From a virus: a stretch of 39,524 nucleotides of DNA. A program made the position numbers and the translations under genes. A model generated the notes under the pieces. It saw nothing but the letters and a program-made list of their open reading frames with translations, made no database searches and was not told the origin of the DNA. Where the stretch lies: IMG/VR virus record IMGVR_UViG_3300021963_000282, positions 1 through 39,524 of that record; one strand, given 5' to 3'. Shown here in pieces: positions 8,796 to 15,879 of this stretch; positions within the stretch are counted from its first letter, which is position 1; each line of letters starts with the position of its first letter.

Positions 8796-8827
8796 AGCCA
8801 GCCACTTTCGACGGTGGCTGGCTTTTT
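8796..8827 (+). terminator. Rho-independent terminator closing the head operon
   Basis: A perfect 10-bp stem (AGCCAGCCAC at 8796-8805 with GTGGCTGGCT at 8814-8823) and an 8-nt loop are followed by a run of T. It is the strongest terminator in the window. It lies 23 bases after the last head gene, so it defines the end of the packaging/head transcript. Confidence 0.93.
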
Positions 8828-8837
8828 CGTATATAAT
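8807..8837 (+). promoter_or_regulatory. Candidate promoter overlapping the terminator
   Basis: A perfect TATAAT (8832-8837) lies 5 bases after the terminator T-run and 26 bases before the next start codon. The best -35 is TTCGAC (8807-8812) inside the terminator loop with a long 19-bp spacer. The -10 is convincing; the -35 is weak. It would restart transcription for the next gene. Confidence 0.5.
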
Positions 8838-8863
8838 TTCAAGATCACCACGAAAGGTTTACG

Positions 8864-9160
8864 ATGGCTACCTACTCAGCTTCTTCCGCTAAAACGATCA
8901 CACTTGTTGCCAACACGGTAGACACAATCACTTTGACTGGGACTGGCGACTATTTGCACGTTTGGCAAACATCAACCACACCTATCTATTTTACGACTGC
9001 TCAACCAGGTCAGACCCCGGCAACGCCGACAGTCGCAGGTGACAACACCATCGGCATTTTCAACAACAACAACTCAACCGATTTCCCGTGGAATGGTAAC
9101 GGCATTGTTATTAAAGTTATTTCCGCTGGTACGGGAACAATCAATTTCGCCTTGCACTAG
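8864..9160 (+). CDS. Small beta-rich virion protein candidate
   Basis: The product has 98 residues, with Thr, Asn and Gly rich beta-strand-like sequence and no Cys. AAAGG precedes the ATG at good spacing. The pattern (repeated T-x-T strands, DYLHVWQT, an NNNN loop, ending in a TINFAL strand) resembles small beta-sandwich head-decoration or fibre-base proteins, but no family is recognised. The gene stands alone between a terminator/promoter and a second candidate promoter, suggesting independent, perhaps high-level, expression. Confidence 0.72.
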   Translation: MATYSASSAKTITLVANTVDTITLTGTGDYLHVWQTSTTPIYFTTAQPGQTPATPTVAGDNTIGIFNNNNSTDFPWNGNGIVIKVISAGTGTINFALH

Positions 9161-9171
9161 CCGAACTTGTA

Positions 9172-9177
9172 TATAGT
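9172..9177 (+). promoter_or_regulatory. -10 element with leaderless start
   Basis: TATAGT ends six bases before the ATG at 9184, so transcription would begin at or next to the start codon. There is no Shine-Dalgarno before this gene. TTGCAC at 9152-9157 could serve as a -35 but the spacing is only 14. The arrangement matches leaderless promoters of actinobacteria. Confidence 0.5.
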
Positions 9178-9183
9178 GTTGCC

Positions 9184-9639
9184 ATGATTCGCGCAGCAAA
9201 CCTCATGGGAGAAGTCGAAGGTGGCAGCCAAATGGCTGAAGTCGCCTTTGATGTATATGACATTGCGACCCGCATCCAAAAAGGTGATGAGTCGGGCTGG
9301 CGTGGTGACCCAACCGCATCGCTCATGTTCAACCCCGTCATCGGTCGTTTTGAAGTGTGGATGATTGACGCTATGGGAACACCGTATGTCGCCTGCTCAC
9401 ACCACCGAGCTGACCATAGCCTGATCGTCAAGTTGATTGAGGGTGACTGGCAAAAAGGCAAAGCACTTCACGACGACCTAATGAAAAAGAATAAGGCCGT
9501 TCGGGATGCACATGAAACAGTCGAGAAAGAAAAGCGACTAGAATTGGCAGACAAGTTGCATTGGGCATTGGTTAAGGATGTCGGCCACTTGGGTGGGTCA
9601 ACTAAACGCAGTATTAGCATGAACGGGAAAGGCAAGTAA
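9184..9639 (+). CDS. Conserved-looking hypothetical, head-tail region
   Basis: The product has 151 residues. The N-terminal half is compact with a DESGWRGDP segment and Trp-rich strands (FEVWMIDAMG). The C-terminal half (from about 90) is a charged helix with many Lys and Glu, probably a coiled coil. No enzyme motif is visible. It lies just before the adaptor protein, which suggests a structural or assembly role. There is no ribosome site, and a -10 hexamer abuts the start. The family is not recognised with confidence. Confidence 0.72.
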   Translation: MIRAANLMGEVEGGSQMAEVAFDVYDIATRIQKGDESGWRGDPTASLMFNPVIGRFEVWMIDAMGTPYVACSHHRADHSLIVKLIEGDWQKGKALHDDLMKKNKAVRDAHETVEKEKRLELADKLHWALVKDVGHLGGSTKRSISMNGKGK

Positions 9640-9641
9640 AT

Positions 9642-10289
9642 ATGAACCTGCTTGAACTTCGTACTGCTGTCAAAGATCGACTGGCTATTCGTTCTGATGG
9701 CTCGGACAACAGCCTTGACGGGCTTATCACTAACGATTATGTCAACACTTCTATTGATGATGCGCTTAATCGTGTCAGCATGGAGCGTGACTGGTGGTGG
9801 CTAGCCACAACCGCTCCACTATCGTTTGATACGACCGACGGAGACGCGGCACTACCATCCGATTTTATGCGAGCCAACAAGCTCGTCATCAACGGTTCCC
9901 CGGTCGAACCACTTCCGCTAGACACATTCCTAGACCCCAATGCCGACATGAACGCGTACGGCTGGCTGGTTTACGGCAACGCTGTCAAGATCACGCCGAT
10001 CCCAACCACGACAACTACGGGAACGCTGTACTACTTCCGAAGCGAACCAGCCCTCTCGACACAAGCATCTCCCGATACCAAGTCACCATTAATGCCTGTC
10101 GTATACCAAAAGTGCATTGTCGCTTACGCCAGCCACTTATGTTCGGCGCGCCGACAGGACGAGCAACGTGCAGCGTTGTATCTCCAGGAGTACGGCAACT
10201 TCTTGAAGTCAATGAATGACGACAACCGTGCCACCATCCAGCGTCGTATCAAGTTTTCACGGGCGATGTCAGACGCAGCCTGGAGTTAA
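9642..10289 (+). CDS. Head-to-tail adaptor protein
   Basis: The 215-residue product resembles the adaptor/connector proteins that form a ring under the portal (P22 gp4, T7 gp11-like functional class). It has an N-terminal helical segment with LITNDYVNTSIDDALNRV and the aromatic pair RDWWW. A short strand region follows (ALPSDFMRANKLVINGSPVE is characteristic), then a TLYYFRSEPAL strand and a C-terminal helical bundle (YLQEYGNFLKSMNDDNRAT). Length and position between capsid and tail genes agree. It starts two bases after the previous stop. Confidence 0.75.
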   Translation: MNLLELRTAVKDRLAIRSDGSDNSLDGLITNDYVNTSIDDALNRVSMERDWWWLATTAPLSFDTTDGDAALPSDFMRANKLVINGSPVEPLPLDTFLDPNADMNAYGWLVYGNAVKITPIPTTTTTGTLYYFRSEPALSTQASPDTKSPLMPVVYQKCIVAYASHLCSARRQDEQRAALYLQEYGNFLKSMNDDNRATIQRRIKFSRAMSDAAWS

Positions 10290-10292
10290 GGC

Positions 10293-11861
10293 ATGGGATC
10301 ATTCCAAATCACCTATGACGACTTTTCGGGTGGTCAGTACATGGGTCGCAAAGCCAACAACTGGCCCAAAAACCAGTGGCAAGGTACGAACGTTATCCCT
10401 ACTCCCGATGGTAATTTGATTCCATCAGGATCACTTCAAGCTAGTTACTATGCACCAACCGCAAGTGTTGACATCAAAATCTTTGACCATTGGGTAATTG
10501 GCGTAGATTCATATGTTTTTGCTAACTGGCTACCAAGCACATCCCGAATGATTAAAACGCCCGATGTCAACAACGGGACTAAATTTCCAATTACAACCTC
10601 AACATCGCCAAACCCACTTGTTCCCACCACATTGACAGGCGTACTTGCAGGCAAAGTTGCATACGAACCGACAGCAACAAAGTTCTATTACGCAGCAACT
10701 ACAGGAAACATTTACTCGGTACTAGCTGGGGCGACACCGACAAATGCTCTCGTATCATCTGCTTTATCGGGCATTGCTATTACGGACATAGCTTTGTATG
10801 GATACCGCCTAGTCGCATGGGGATCAACCAGCAAACGGCTGTACTACTCAGATACCACTTTTGCGACCTGGTCAACAGCCAACTATTACGAGTTCAACGG
10901 CAACATTCTTAATGTTTTGCCTCGAACAAACGACTTGCTAGTTATTTGCGACACCGGGGTCTTTAGCCTTGTGGGCGTACTCGGATCATCAATTACTAGC
11001 CAACTGATCGTTCCGCAAACAAACATCGCTGAAGGTATGCGAAACGCTGTAGTAGTCGGTCGCAACGCCTATTTCCTAGACCAAGCATTATCAGGGTCAC
11101 CCGATGGTCGCATTTATCGCCTTACTGGTTCTAATGTGCAGGCCGTTGAAACTATGACAATGTACGACGTTATCCAGTCACAGCCAACAGGCGTTGAACA
11201 AGGCATCATAGGTGTCGTCAATGACGGTCGAGTTATTGTCCAATGGCGTAATGGATATTGCTATGCGGAAACGCTTCCCGGCACATGGGTCAGGCTGTAT
11301 AGCGCAGATGCAAATGAAACCAGCATTTACGCAAACCAACACCGTATAGGTCGGGCTGGCCCAAGTTCGTTAAATGAATATTACCTAGTTGCATCAGTAG
11401 AGGCATCAGTTGATCCAGTTGGAAAACCAGGCGTTGTTTTAACTCGTTATATTCATAATGTTGCAGACATTGTCAATAAAGACAATGATTTTCAATATGT
11501 AACAACAGCATCAACATCCTTGATTTCAGCTCAAGGAAGCGTAACGCTTTCCGAATATTGGCATTCAAAACCGTTTACCATTAAAGAAATCTTTGTGGAA
11601 TTTTATCCACGAGCTGGCTACACGCCCGCAATTTCTGCTGGCATCAACCCAACGGGCATTGTTGATCTTTATACAGCTGAAAATGGCAGTAGTTATGTTC
11701 AATCATCACAACCTCTTACCGTTGGTACATACAACAGTTTCAATGCTACGGTCACTCAGCGATTTCGTTCTAACGATGCTGTCAAAGGTTTTGGTGCTAA
11801 ACCATTTTTGAATTTTACCGATGCCACCATTAAGCGTGTGATCCTGAACTGTGAAGACTGA
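10293..11861 (+). CDS. Tail hub or nozzle protein candidate
   Basis: The 522-residue product is beta-rich throughout. The opening (DDFSGGQYMGRKANNWPKNQ) resembles the N-terminus of podovirus tail proteins that follow the adaptor. The middle has repeated strand motifs suggesting a beta-propeller-like fold (around IYSVLAG, RLYYSDTTFATW, GRIYRLTG). The C-terminal 130 residues look like a separate beta domain. In P22-like and T7-like phages this position encodes the tail nozzle or DNA-stabilising plug (gp10/gp12 functional class). That is a position-based inference. It shares a stop/start overlap (TGATG) with the fibre gene. Confidence 0.65.
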   Translation: MGSFQITYDDFSGGQYMGRKANNWPKNQWQGTNVIPTPDGNLIPSGSLQASYYAPTASVDIKIFDHWVIGVDSYVFANWLPSTSRMIKTPDVNNGTKFPITTSTSPNPLVPTTLTGVLAGKVAYEPTATKFYYAATTGNIYSVLAGATPTNALVSSALSGIAITDIALYGYRLVAWGSTSKRLYYSDTTFATWSTANYYEFNGNILNVLPRTNDLLVICDTGVFSLVGVLGSSITSQLIVPQTNIAEGMRNAVVVGRNAYFLDQALSGSPDGRIYRLTGSNVQAVETMTMYDVIQSQPTGVEQGIIGVVNDGRVIVQWRNGYCYAETLPGTWVRLYSADANETSIYANQHRIGRAGPSSLNEYYLVASVEASVDPVGKPGVVLTRYIHNVADIVNKDNDFQYVTTASTSLISAQGSVTLSEYWHSKPFTIKEIFVEFYPRAGYTPAISAGINPTGIVDLYTAENGSSYVQSSQPLTVGTYNSFNATVTQRFRSNDAVKGFGAKPFLNFTDATIKRVILNCED

Positions 11862-12694
11862 TGCCGTTCCAGTACACATTTCGTGCCGATGACATCACGA
11901 CCTGGGACACAACAACGCGTGACCTAGTCGAGAACCGTGACCGGGAACTTGAACTCAGTCTCGTTGACTTGAATGGCGTAAACCCCATTGGTGGAATCGT
12001 CATGTGGGGTGGTGAAGTTGCTTCAATACCTAGCAACTATGTGCTTTGTGACGGAGCATCAGTTTTAACTTCGCTTTATCCCTTATTGTTTGCAGCGTTG
12101 CAATACCGTTATGGCGGGTCGGGTTCAAACTTTAACTTGCCAAACTTCACAACAAGAATTCCAATAGGAACGGCTGGTACGCCGTCACCCCCATCTACTA
12201 TCGCTACCAATGCTGCAACGGTAGTTGATGTTCATACGCATACCGTCAACTCGTCTCTTGCTTTAGGAACACTCAATACTCACACCCATGCAGGTGGTGT
12301 TCTTACCGCAGGTTCTGTCAACAGCTCGTTTACTGCTGGAAACGCCCAAAACCACACTCACGGTGTGGCGGCCACTACTGGTAACGGTTCAGCAAACCAC
12401 ACTCATACTTATTTCAAGCCGAACACAGGTGCGAACAACACCACGGACGGCCAAGGCGCAGCACACACCCACTCATTCAACACAACTTCGGCGGGTTCTA
12501 ACACCACTATCGGTCTTAATAGCTCGTTTACCGCTGGCAATACCAACACATCAATAACCGCACCAGGTGCGCCAAACGCAACCATAAACACCGCCTTGAC
12601 AGCAGGCAACGCCTCGACAATCAACGCGTCAACACCAGCCCACTCTCACCTACTTAACACAATTGAAGTTGTCTTCATCATAAGGTTTCAATAA
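11861..12694 (+). CDS. Tail fibre with collar domain and HxH metal motifs
   Basis: This 277-residue protein would be the host-recognition fibre or spike tip. Residues 1-40 probably attach to the tail. Residues 42-104 are a Phage Tail Collar domain (IGGIVMWGG, NYVLCDGAS, LFNLP-type NFNLPNF, RIPIGT). The remainder is a low-complexity Asn/Thr/Ala/Gly repeat with six His-x-His motifs at about 125, 141, 165, 180, 202 and 261. In T4 gp37, HxH motifs in a trimer coordinate a line of iron ions and hold the needle-like tip; the same architecture is likely here. The six motifs over only 140 residues make it a compact version. Confidence 0.85.
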   Translation: MPFQYTFRADDITTWDTTTRDLVENRDRELELSLVDLNGVNPIGGIVMWGGEVASIPSNYVLCDGASVLTSLYPLLFAALQYRYGGSGSNFNLPNFTTRIPIGTAGTPSPPSTIATNAATVVDVHTHTVNSSLALGTLNTHTHAGGVLTAGSVNSSFTAGNAQNHTHGVAATTGNGSANHTHTYFKPNTGANNTTDGQGAAHTHSFNTTSAGSNTTIGLNSSFTAGNTNTSITAPGAPNATINTALTAGNASTINASTPAHSHLLNTIEVVFIIRFQ

Positions 12695-12696
12695 AC

Positions 12697-13365
12697 ATGG
12701 CTATCGGCAACGCATTCGGGAGCCATGAAGGCTACCTAAAAATCATCGGCAACACAGACAACAAAGGCTTGTTTGGTTTTGCCAAATTAGACCAGCCAAC
12801 AAATTTTATGAAACCCAGCGACGTGACAAAACGGTGCGACTACCAGGCATCATTGGCACTACGAGGATTCCACAAATTTGAAAACGGGGTTTGCAACTGT
12901 GGCCTGCAAGAAGAACCCAACAACCTTACGGGTGGACACTTCTCTTTAGAAGACTTGTCAGCACTATTCGTCGTAGTAGACGCACATCCTGCTGGCCTCA
13001 TTTGTTACTTTGAGTTTGCAGACAACGAAGATTTCTATCTAACCCAGCGTGGAAACACCCTGACACGCACACTTCAAGAACAATTTAGATTCCTGATCGA
13101 ATGGGAATACGCCCACAAACACCTAGACAACTCTGAAGAAATAGCAATCTGTGCCACAGAAATGTTGGAGATTATAGATATGCCCTCTGACATCAAAGAA
13201 TGGATTCTTAATTCAGTTCCGAATGAAAAAGTCAACAGGTTCTTAGAAGGCAAAACAAACGCCCTAGAACGAACCACAGATTTGATCCCCGACCTAACAG
13301 AAGAATTTTCTGAATGGTTACTGAGTAGATTTCAAGAAGCCAAGAATTTTGGAGAACACGGCTAA
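12697..13365 (+). CDS. Hypothetical protein downstream of the fibre
   Basis: The product has 222 residues and is acidic. A CNCG pair and a preceding Cys/His (near residues 47-70, around RGFHKFENGVCNCG) could bind one metal ion. The middle has a hydrophobic strand region (ALFVVVDAHPAGLICYFEF). The C-terminal half is helical and charged, with two Trp-containing repeats of similar shape (DIKEWIL and FSEWLLSRF). Function is unknown. Placement directly after the fibre suggests a chaperone, fibre accessory or receptor-related protein. Confidence 0.72.
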   Translation: MAIGNAFGSHEGYLKIIGNTDNKGLFGFAKLDQPTNFMKPSDVTKRCDYQASLALRGFHKFENGVCNCGLQEEPNNLTGGHFSLEDLSALFVVVDAHPAGLICYFEFADNEDFYLTQRGNTLTRTLQEQFRFLIEWEYAHKHLDNSEEIAICATEMLEIIDMPSDIKEWILNSVPNEKVNRFLEGKTNALERTTDLIPDLTEEFSEWLLSRFQEAKNFGEHG

Positions 13366-13378
13366 GAGAGACTCGCAA

Positions 13379-14074
13379 ATGATTGACATTAAATACCCCG
13401 GAGATAACGCAACCCAAATCCAAGTAGCTGATGGATTGCTCGACGAGTCAGTATGCAAAATGTTCATTGAAAGAATGAAAGACCATTGGCATCATTCATT
13501 CCAAGGAGAAACATTCGGTGGAGTTGACCCCAAAACAAAATTGACCGAAGACCTTCATTACAGCCAAGAACGAGACCTGAACTGGACAGAAAAGGATTCC
13601 TGGCTAGAAGAACAAGTCTGCTCGGCCCTCACAAGCGCAATCGCAATATACAAACAAAATTACCGCCACCTAGACGTATGGACAGACATTCGGGATTCGG
13701 GCTTCCAAGTCCAACGCTACTTACATAAATTTGGGTACTACCGACCCCACGTTGATTCGTTCCCAATGCCTTATTCGGCTATCTCAGAACGAGTGTTAGC
13801 AGCAGTCATATACCTCAACGATGTTGAATACGGTGGTCAAACAAACTTCCCGCTACACGGAGTATCCGTACAACCCAAAGCTGGGCGCATCTGCTTATTC
13901 CCCGCAACCTTCACCCACCCGCACGAATCATGCGTCCCGATCACGGGCGACAAATGGATAGTTTCGACGTTTATTACCAACGAACAAACACACCACCCGC
14001 ACCAGTTGCCCACGGAAGAACACCACCCCCACGGGGATCATCACACCCACGAAGACCACCATTCGGTAGAGTGA
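13379..14074 (+). CDS. 2OG-Fe(II) oxygenase (prolyl-4-hydroxylase type) with His-rich tail
   Basis: This 231-residue protein is a 2-oxoglutarate and Fe(II)-dependent dioxygenase of the P4H-like family found in many tailed phages. The iron facial triad is visible as H124-x-D126 (PHVDSF) and H182 (PHESC). K192 (GDKWIV) would bind 2-oxoglutarate. After the fold ends the protein carries a 27-residue tail with 11 His among Pro, Glu and Asp. I chose ATG 13379 over a TTG 30 bases upstream, since the latter lies inside the previous gene and has no ribosome site. Substrate is unknown: candidates are the fibre or another virion protein, or a nucleobase. The His tail may buffer or load metal. Confidence 0.85.
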   Translation: MIDIKYPGDNATQIQVADGLLDESVCKMFIERMKDHWHHSFQGETFGGVDPKTKLTEDLHYSQERDLNWTEKDSWLEEQVCSALTSAIAIYKQNYRHLDVWTDIRDSGFQVQRYLHKFGYYRPHVDSFPMPYSAISERVLAAVIYLNDVEYGGQTNFPLHGVSVQPKAGRICLFPATFTHPHESCVPITGDKWIVSTFITNEQTHHPHQLPTEEHHPHGDHHTHEDHHSVE

Positions 14075-14100
14075 CCGTACTAGCACACCAGGAGAACCCA

Positions 14101-14352
14101 ATGTCGAAACCGAGCCTGCTGAATGAGATAGCGGTCATCAACAACGCCAGGTACGTCCCGGTGTGCGGATACCAAACCCTTTTAGACACCCTAGACAAAC
14201 CCGACCAGGTTGACCTAGAAACCGCCATGAACGACCACGGCATCCAAGGCTCCGCCATTGAGCGAGCGTTGCGCCAACGGGGACACACAATTACAGCGAC
14301 GACACTACGCCGTCACCGACGAGGGGATTGTTGTTGTGGCAGGACTAGCTGA
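14101..14352 (+). CDS. Small helix-turn-helix-like protein with terminal Cys cluster
   Basis: The product has 83 residues, starting at an ATG preceded by GGAG. The C-terminal half reads as a compact HTH: IQGSAIERALRQRGHTI, then a second helix TATTLRRHRRG, ending in CCCG. Small actinophage proteins of this form (ALxxRGH...RHRRGxCxC) are familiar to me as DNA-binding proteins of unknown target; some have been suggested as small terminases. The gene overlaps the metallophosphoesterase start by 17 nt, implying coupled expression. Confidence 0.72.
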   Translation: MSKPSLLNEIAVINNARYVPVCGYQTLLDTLDKPDQVDLETAMNDHGIQGSAIERALRQRGHTITATTLRRHRRGDCCCGRTS

Positions 14353-15481
14353 AGACATCAACCGCCTGGGCGAAACCAAACGACTGTCGCTGGGTCGCAT
14401 CGCAGACCTACTCGACCGCAACGGCATTGACCTAGACGAAGTCGGCAAGATTCAGCGCGTCTCGCTGTACCAGTCGCTCACCAAGAACGACGAAGGCGAA
14501 GCCGAACTCCACGACCTGACAGCAATCCAGTTCTCACCCAAATGGGCAGAAGGCCCCGAATGGCCAGTCATCCAGCCAGGCCCACCAGTCAAACTCCCAA
14601 CCCGCAAACCCGCCAAAACCCTCTCAGGGTGGCGTAATTGTGCCATCCTTCCCGATATGCAGATCGGCTACTACAGAGGCGTAGACGGGCAACTACAACC
14701 CACACACGACGAACAAGCGATCAAGGTCGCATTAGACATCGTCAAAGATGCCAACCCAACACTCGTCGTCCTCGTCGGAGACAATTTAGACCTGCCCGAA
14801 ATGTCCAAATACCGTCTGACCGCCCCATACCAGCAGACCACCCAAGCCACCATCGACCGTGCCACCTTGCTCGGCTTTGAACTCCGTGAAGCAGCACCCG
14901 ACGCACGGATCGTATGGCTCGCAGGCAACCACGAAGAACGACTCCCCCGGTACTTGATTGACAACGCGAGCGCAGCGTTTGGTCTTCGACGAGGATCATC
15001 ACCCGAATCATGGCCAGTCATGTCAGTACCGTTCCTGTGCCGACTAGACGAATCCAACGTGGAATATCTACCTGGATACCCTGCCAGCCACATTTGGATC
15101 ACCGAGAACCTCAAAGTTATCCACGGCGACAAGGTAGCTAGCGGTGGATCAACCGCACACAAATACCTTGCTACCCAAAAAGTCAGCGTAATCTACGGGC
15201 ATATCCACCGTCGAGAATGGGCAGAGCGCACAAGAGACGACCACGACGGCCCATCCACAATCCTCGCAGCATCCCCAGGTTGCCTAGCTCGCATAGACGG
15301 CGCAGTCCCCAGCACCAAAGGTGGCGTAGACCTAGACGGCAGACCCCTCATCCAGCACGAAGACTGGCAACAAGGACTAGCCATCATCCCGTTTGACCCC
15401 GAAAGCAACAAGTTCTGTTACGAACAAATCGCTATCCACGACGGATGGGCGATGTGGCGTGGTAAGAATTACGGGCAATGA
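14336..15481 (+). CDS. Calcineurin-like metallophosphoesterase
   Basis: The product has 381 residues from the GTG at 14336, which follows GAGGGG at usable spacing; earlier starts lie in the upstream gene. The core motifs of the family appear in order: D-x-Q (PDMQIG, D107; usual form D-x-H), GDNLD (148-152), GNHEE (197-201), HGD (263-265) and GHIH (288-291). These bind two metal ions and hydrolyse phosphodiesters or phosphomonoesters. The N-terminal 90 residues are an extra helical domain that may bind a partner or nucleic acid. Related proteins are common in actinophages and substrates are not established. The D-x-Q variant is seen in some phage homologues. Confidence 0.88.
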   Translation: MAGLAEDINRLGETKRLSLGRIADLLDRNGIDLDEVGKIQRVSLYQSLTKNDEGEAELHDLTAIQFSPKWAEGPEWPVIQPGPPVKLPTRKPAKTLSGWRNCAILPDMQIGYYRGVDGQLQPTHDEQAIKVALDIVKDANPTLVVLVGDNLDLPEMSKYRLTAPYQQTTQATIDRATLLGFELREAAPDARIVWLAGNHEERLPRYLIDNASAAFGLRRGSSPESWPVMSVPFLCRLDESNVEYLPGYPASHIWITENLKVIHGDKVASGGSTAHKYLATQKVSVIYGHIHRREWAERTRDDHDGPSTILAASPGCLARIDGAVPSTKGGVDLDGRPLIQHEDWQQGLAIIPFDPESNKFCYEQIAIHDGWAMWRGKNYGQ

Positions 15482-15798
15482 AACCTGTACTTGTCATATG
15501 GAACGATGCCCATGCCGGGACATCCACATGGGAACGCATTGAAGACCTTGTGGACAACGAACCGTACGAAGTCAAGTCTGTCGGTTTCTTAATGACAACC
15601 AAGGCTGGTGGCAAGCGTAGTCACGTCTCAATCACCCAATCTTGGTCGGCAGATGGCTGTGTAGACTCAGTTCTCCATATCCCTGCCAAGATGGTTGTCA
15701 GGGTCATTAACTTGGCCGAGGAAACCGATGAATATCTCAATAAAACTGGTACAAACAGCCCTGCAATACCTGAAGCGCGCAACACCACGAGGTCGTGA
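15478..15798 (+). CDS. Small conserved phage protein
   Basis: The product has 106 residues and overlaps the metallophosphoesterase stop by 4 nt (ATGA). The sequence has the shape VLVIWNDAH..., then a Trp-containing helix, YEVKSVGFLM, and later DSVLHIPAKMVVRVINL. Small phage proteins with this W/N-DAH ... SVGFL pattern are widespread and of unknown function. The fold is probably a small beta-barrel. The last 25 residues overlap the next small gene. Confidence 0.75.
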   Translation: MKPVLVIWNDAHAGTSTWERIEDLVDNEPYEVKSVGFLMTTKAGGKRSHVSITQSWSADGCVDSVLHIPAKMVVRVINLAEETDEYLNKTGTNSPAIPEARNTTRS

Positions 15799-15862
15799 AG
15801 AAGAAGACGAATTGACTGCCCTTATCTATGCGTTAGAAAAGTTGCTCGACAAGAAAAAGTAG
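15728..15862 (+). CDS. 44-residue helical hypothetical protein
   Basis: The frame opens at ATG 15728 behind GAGG and ends at TAG 15860-15862. It overlaps the previous gene by 71 nt in another frame. The product reads MNISIKLVQTALQYLKR, then a Glu-rich turn and LTALIYALEKLLDKKK. It is an amphipathic two-helix miniprotein with a basic end. No function is recognised. Support comes from the ribosome site, the clean helical pattern and the way it fills the space up to the next promoter. Confidence 0.55.
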   Translation: MNISIKLVQTALQYLKRATPRGREEEDELTALIYALEKLLDKKK

Positions 15863-15873
15863 TGGTGTATTCT
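15846..15873 (+). promoter_or_regulatory. Promoter for the secreted Thr-rich gene, leaderless
   Basis: TCGACA (15846-15851), a 16-bp spacer and TATTCT (15868-15873) are followed after six bases by the GTG start at 15880. No Shine-Dalgarno exists, so the transcript is probably leaderless. The 11-mer GTAGTGGTGTA (15859-15869), overlapping the -10, is also present at 7039-7049 in the candidate capsid promoter. Confidence 0.55.
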
Positions 15874-15879
15874 GTATAG

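Noticed and set aside
14671-15162. 163-residue leftward frame opposite the metallophosphoesterase
   Set aside because: The sense frame carries all phosphoesterase motifs here; the antisense is Ser/Arg-rich with no pattern.
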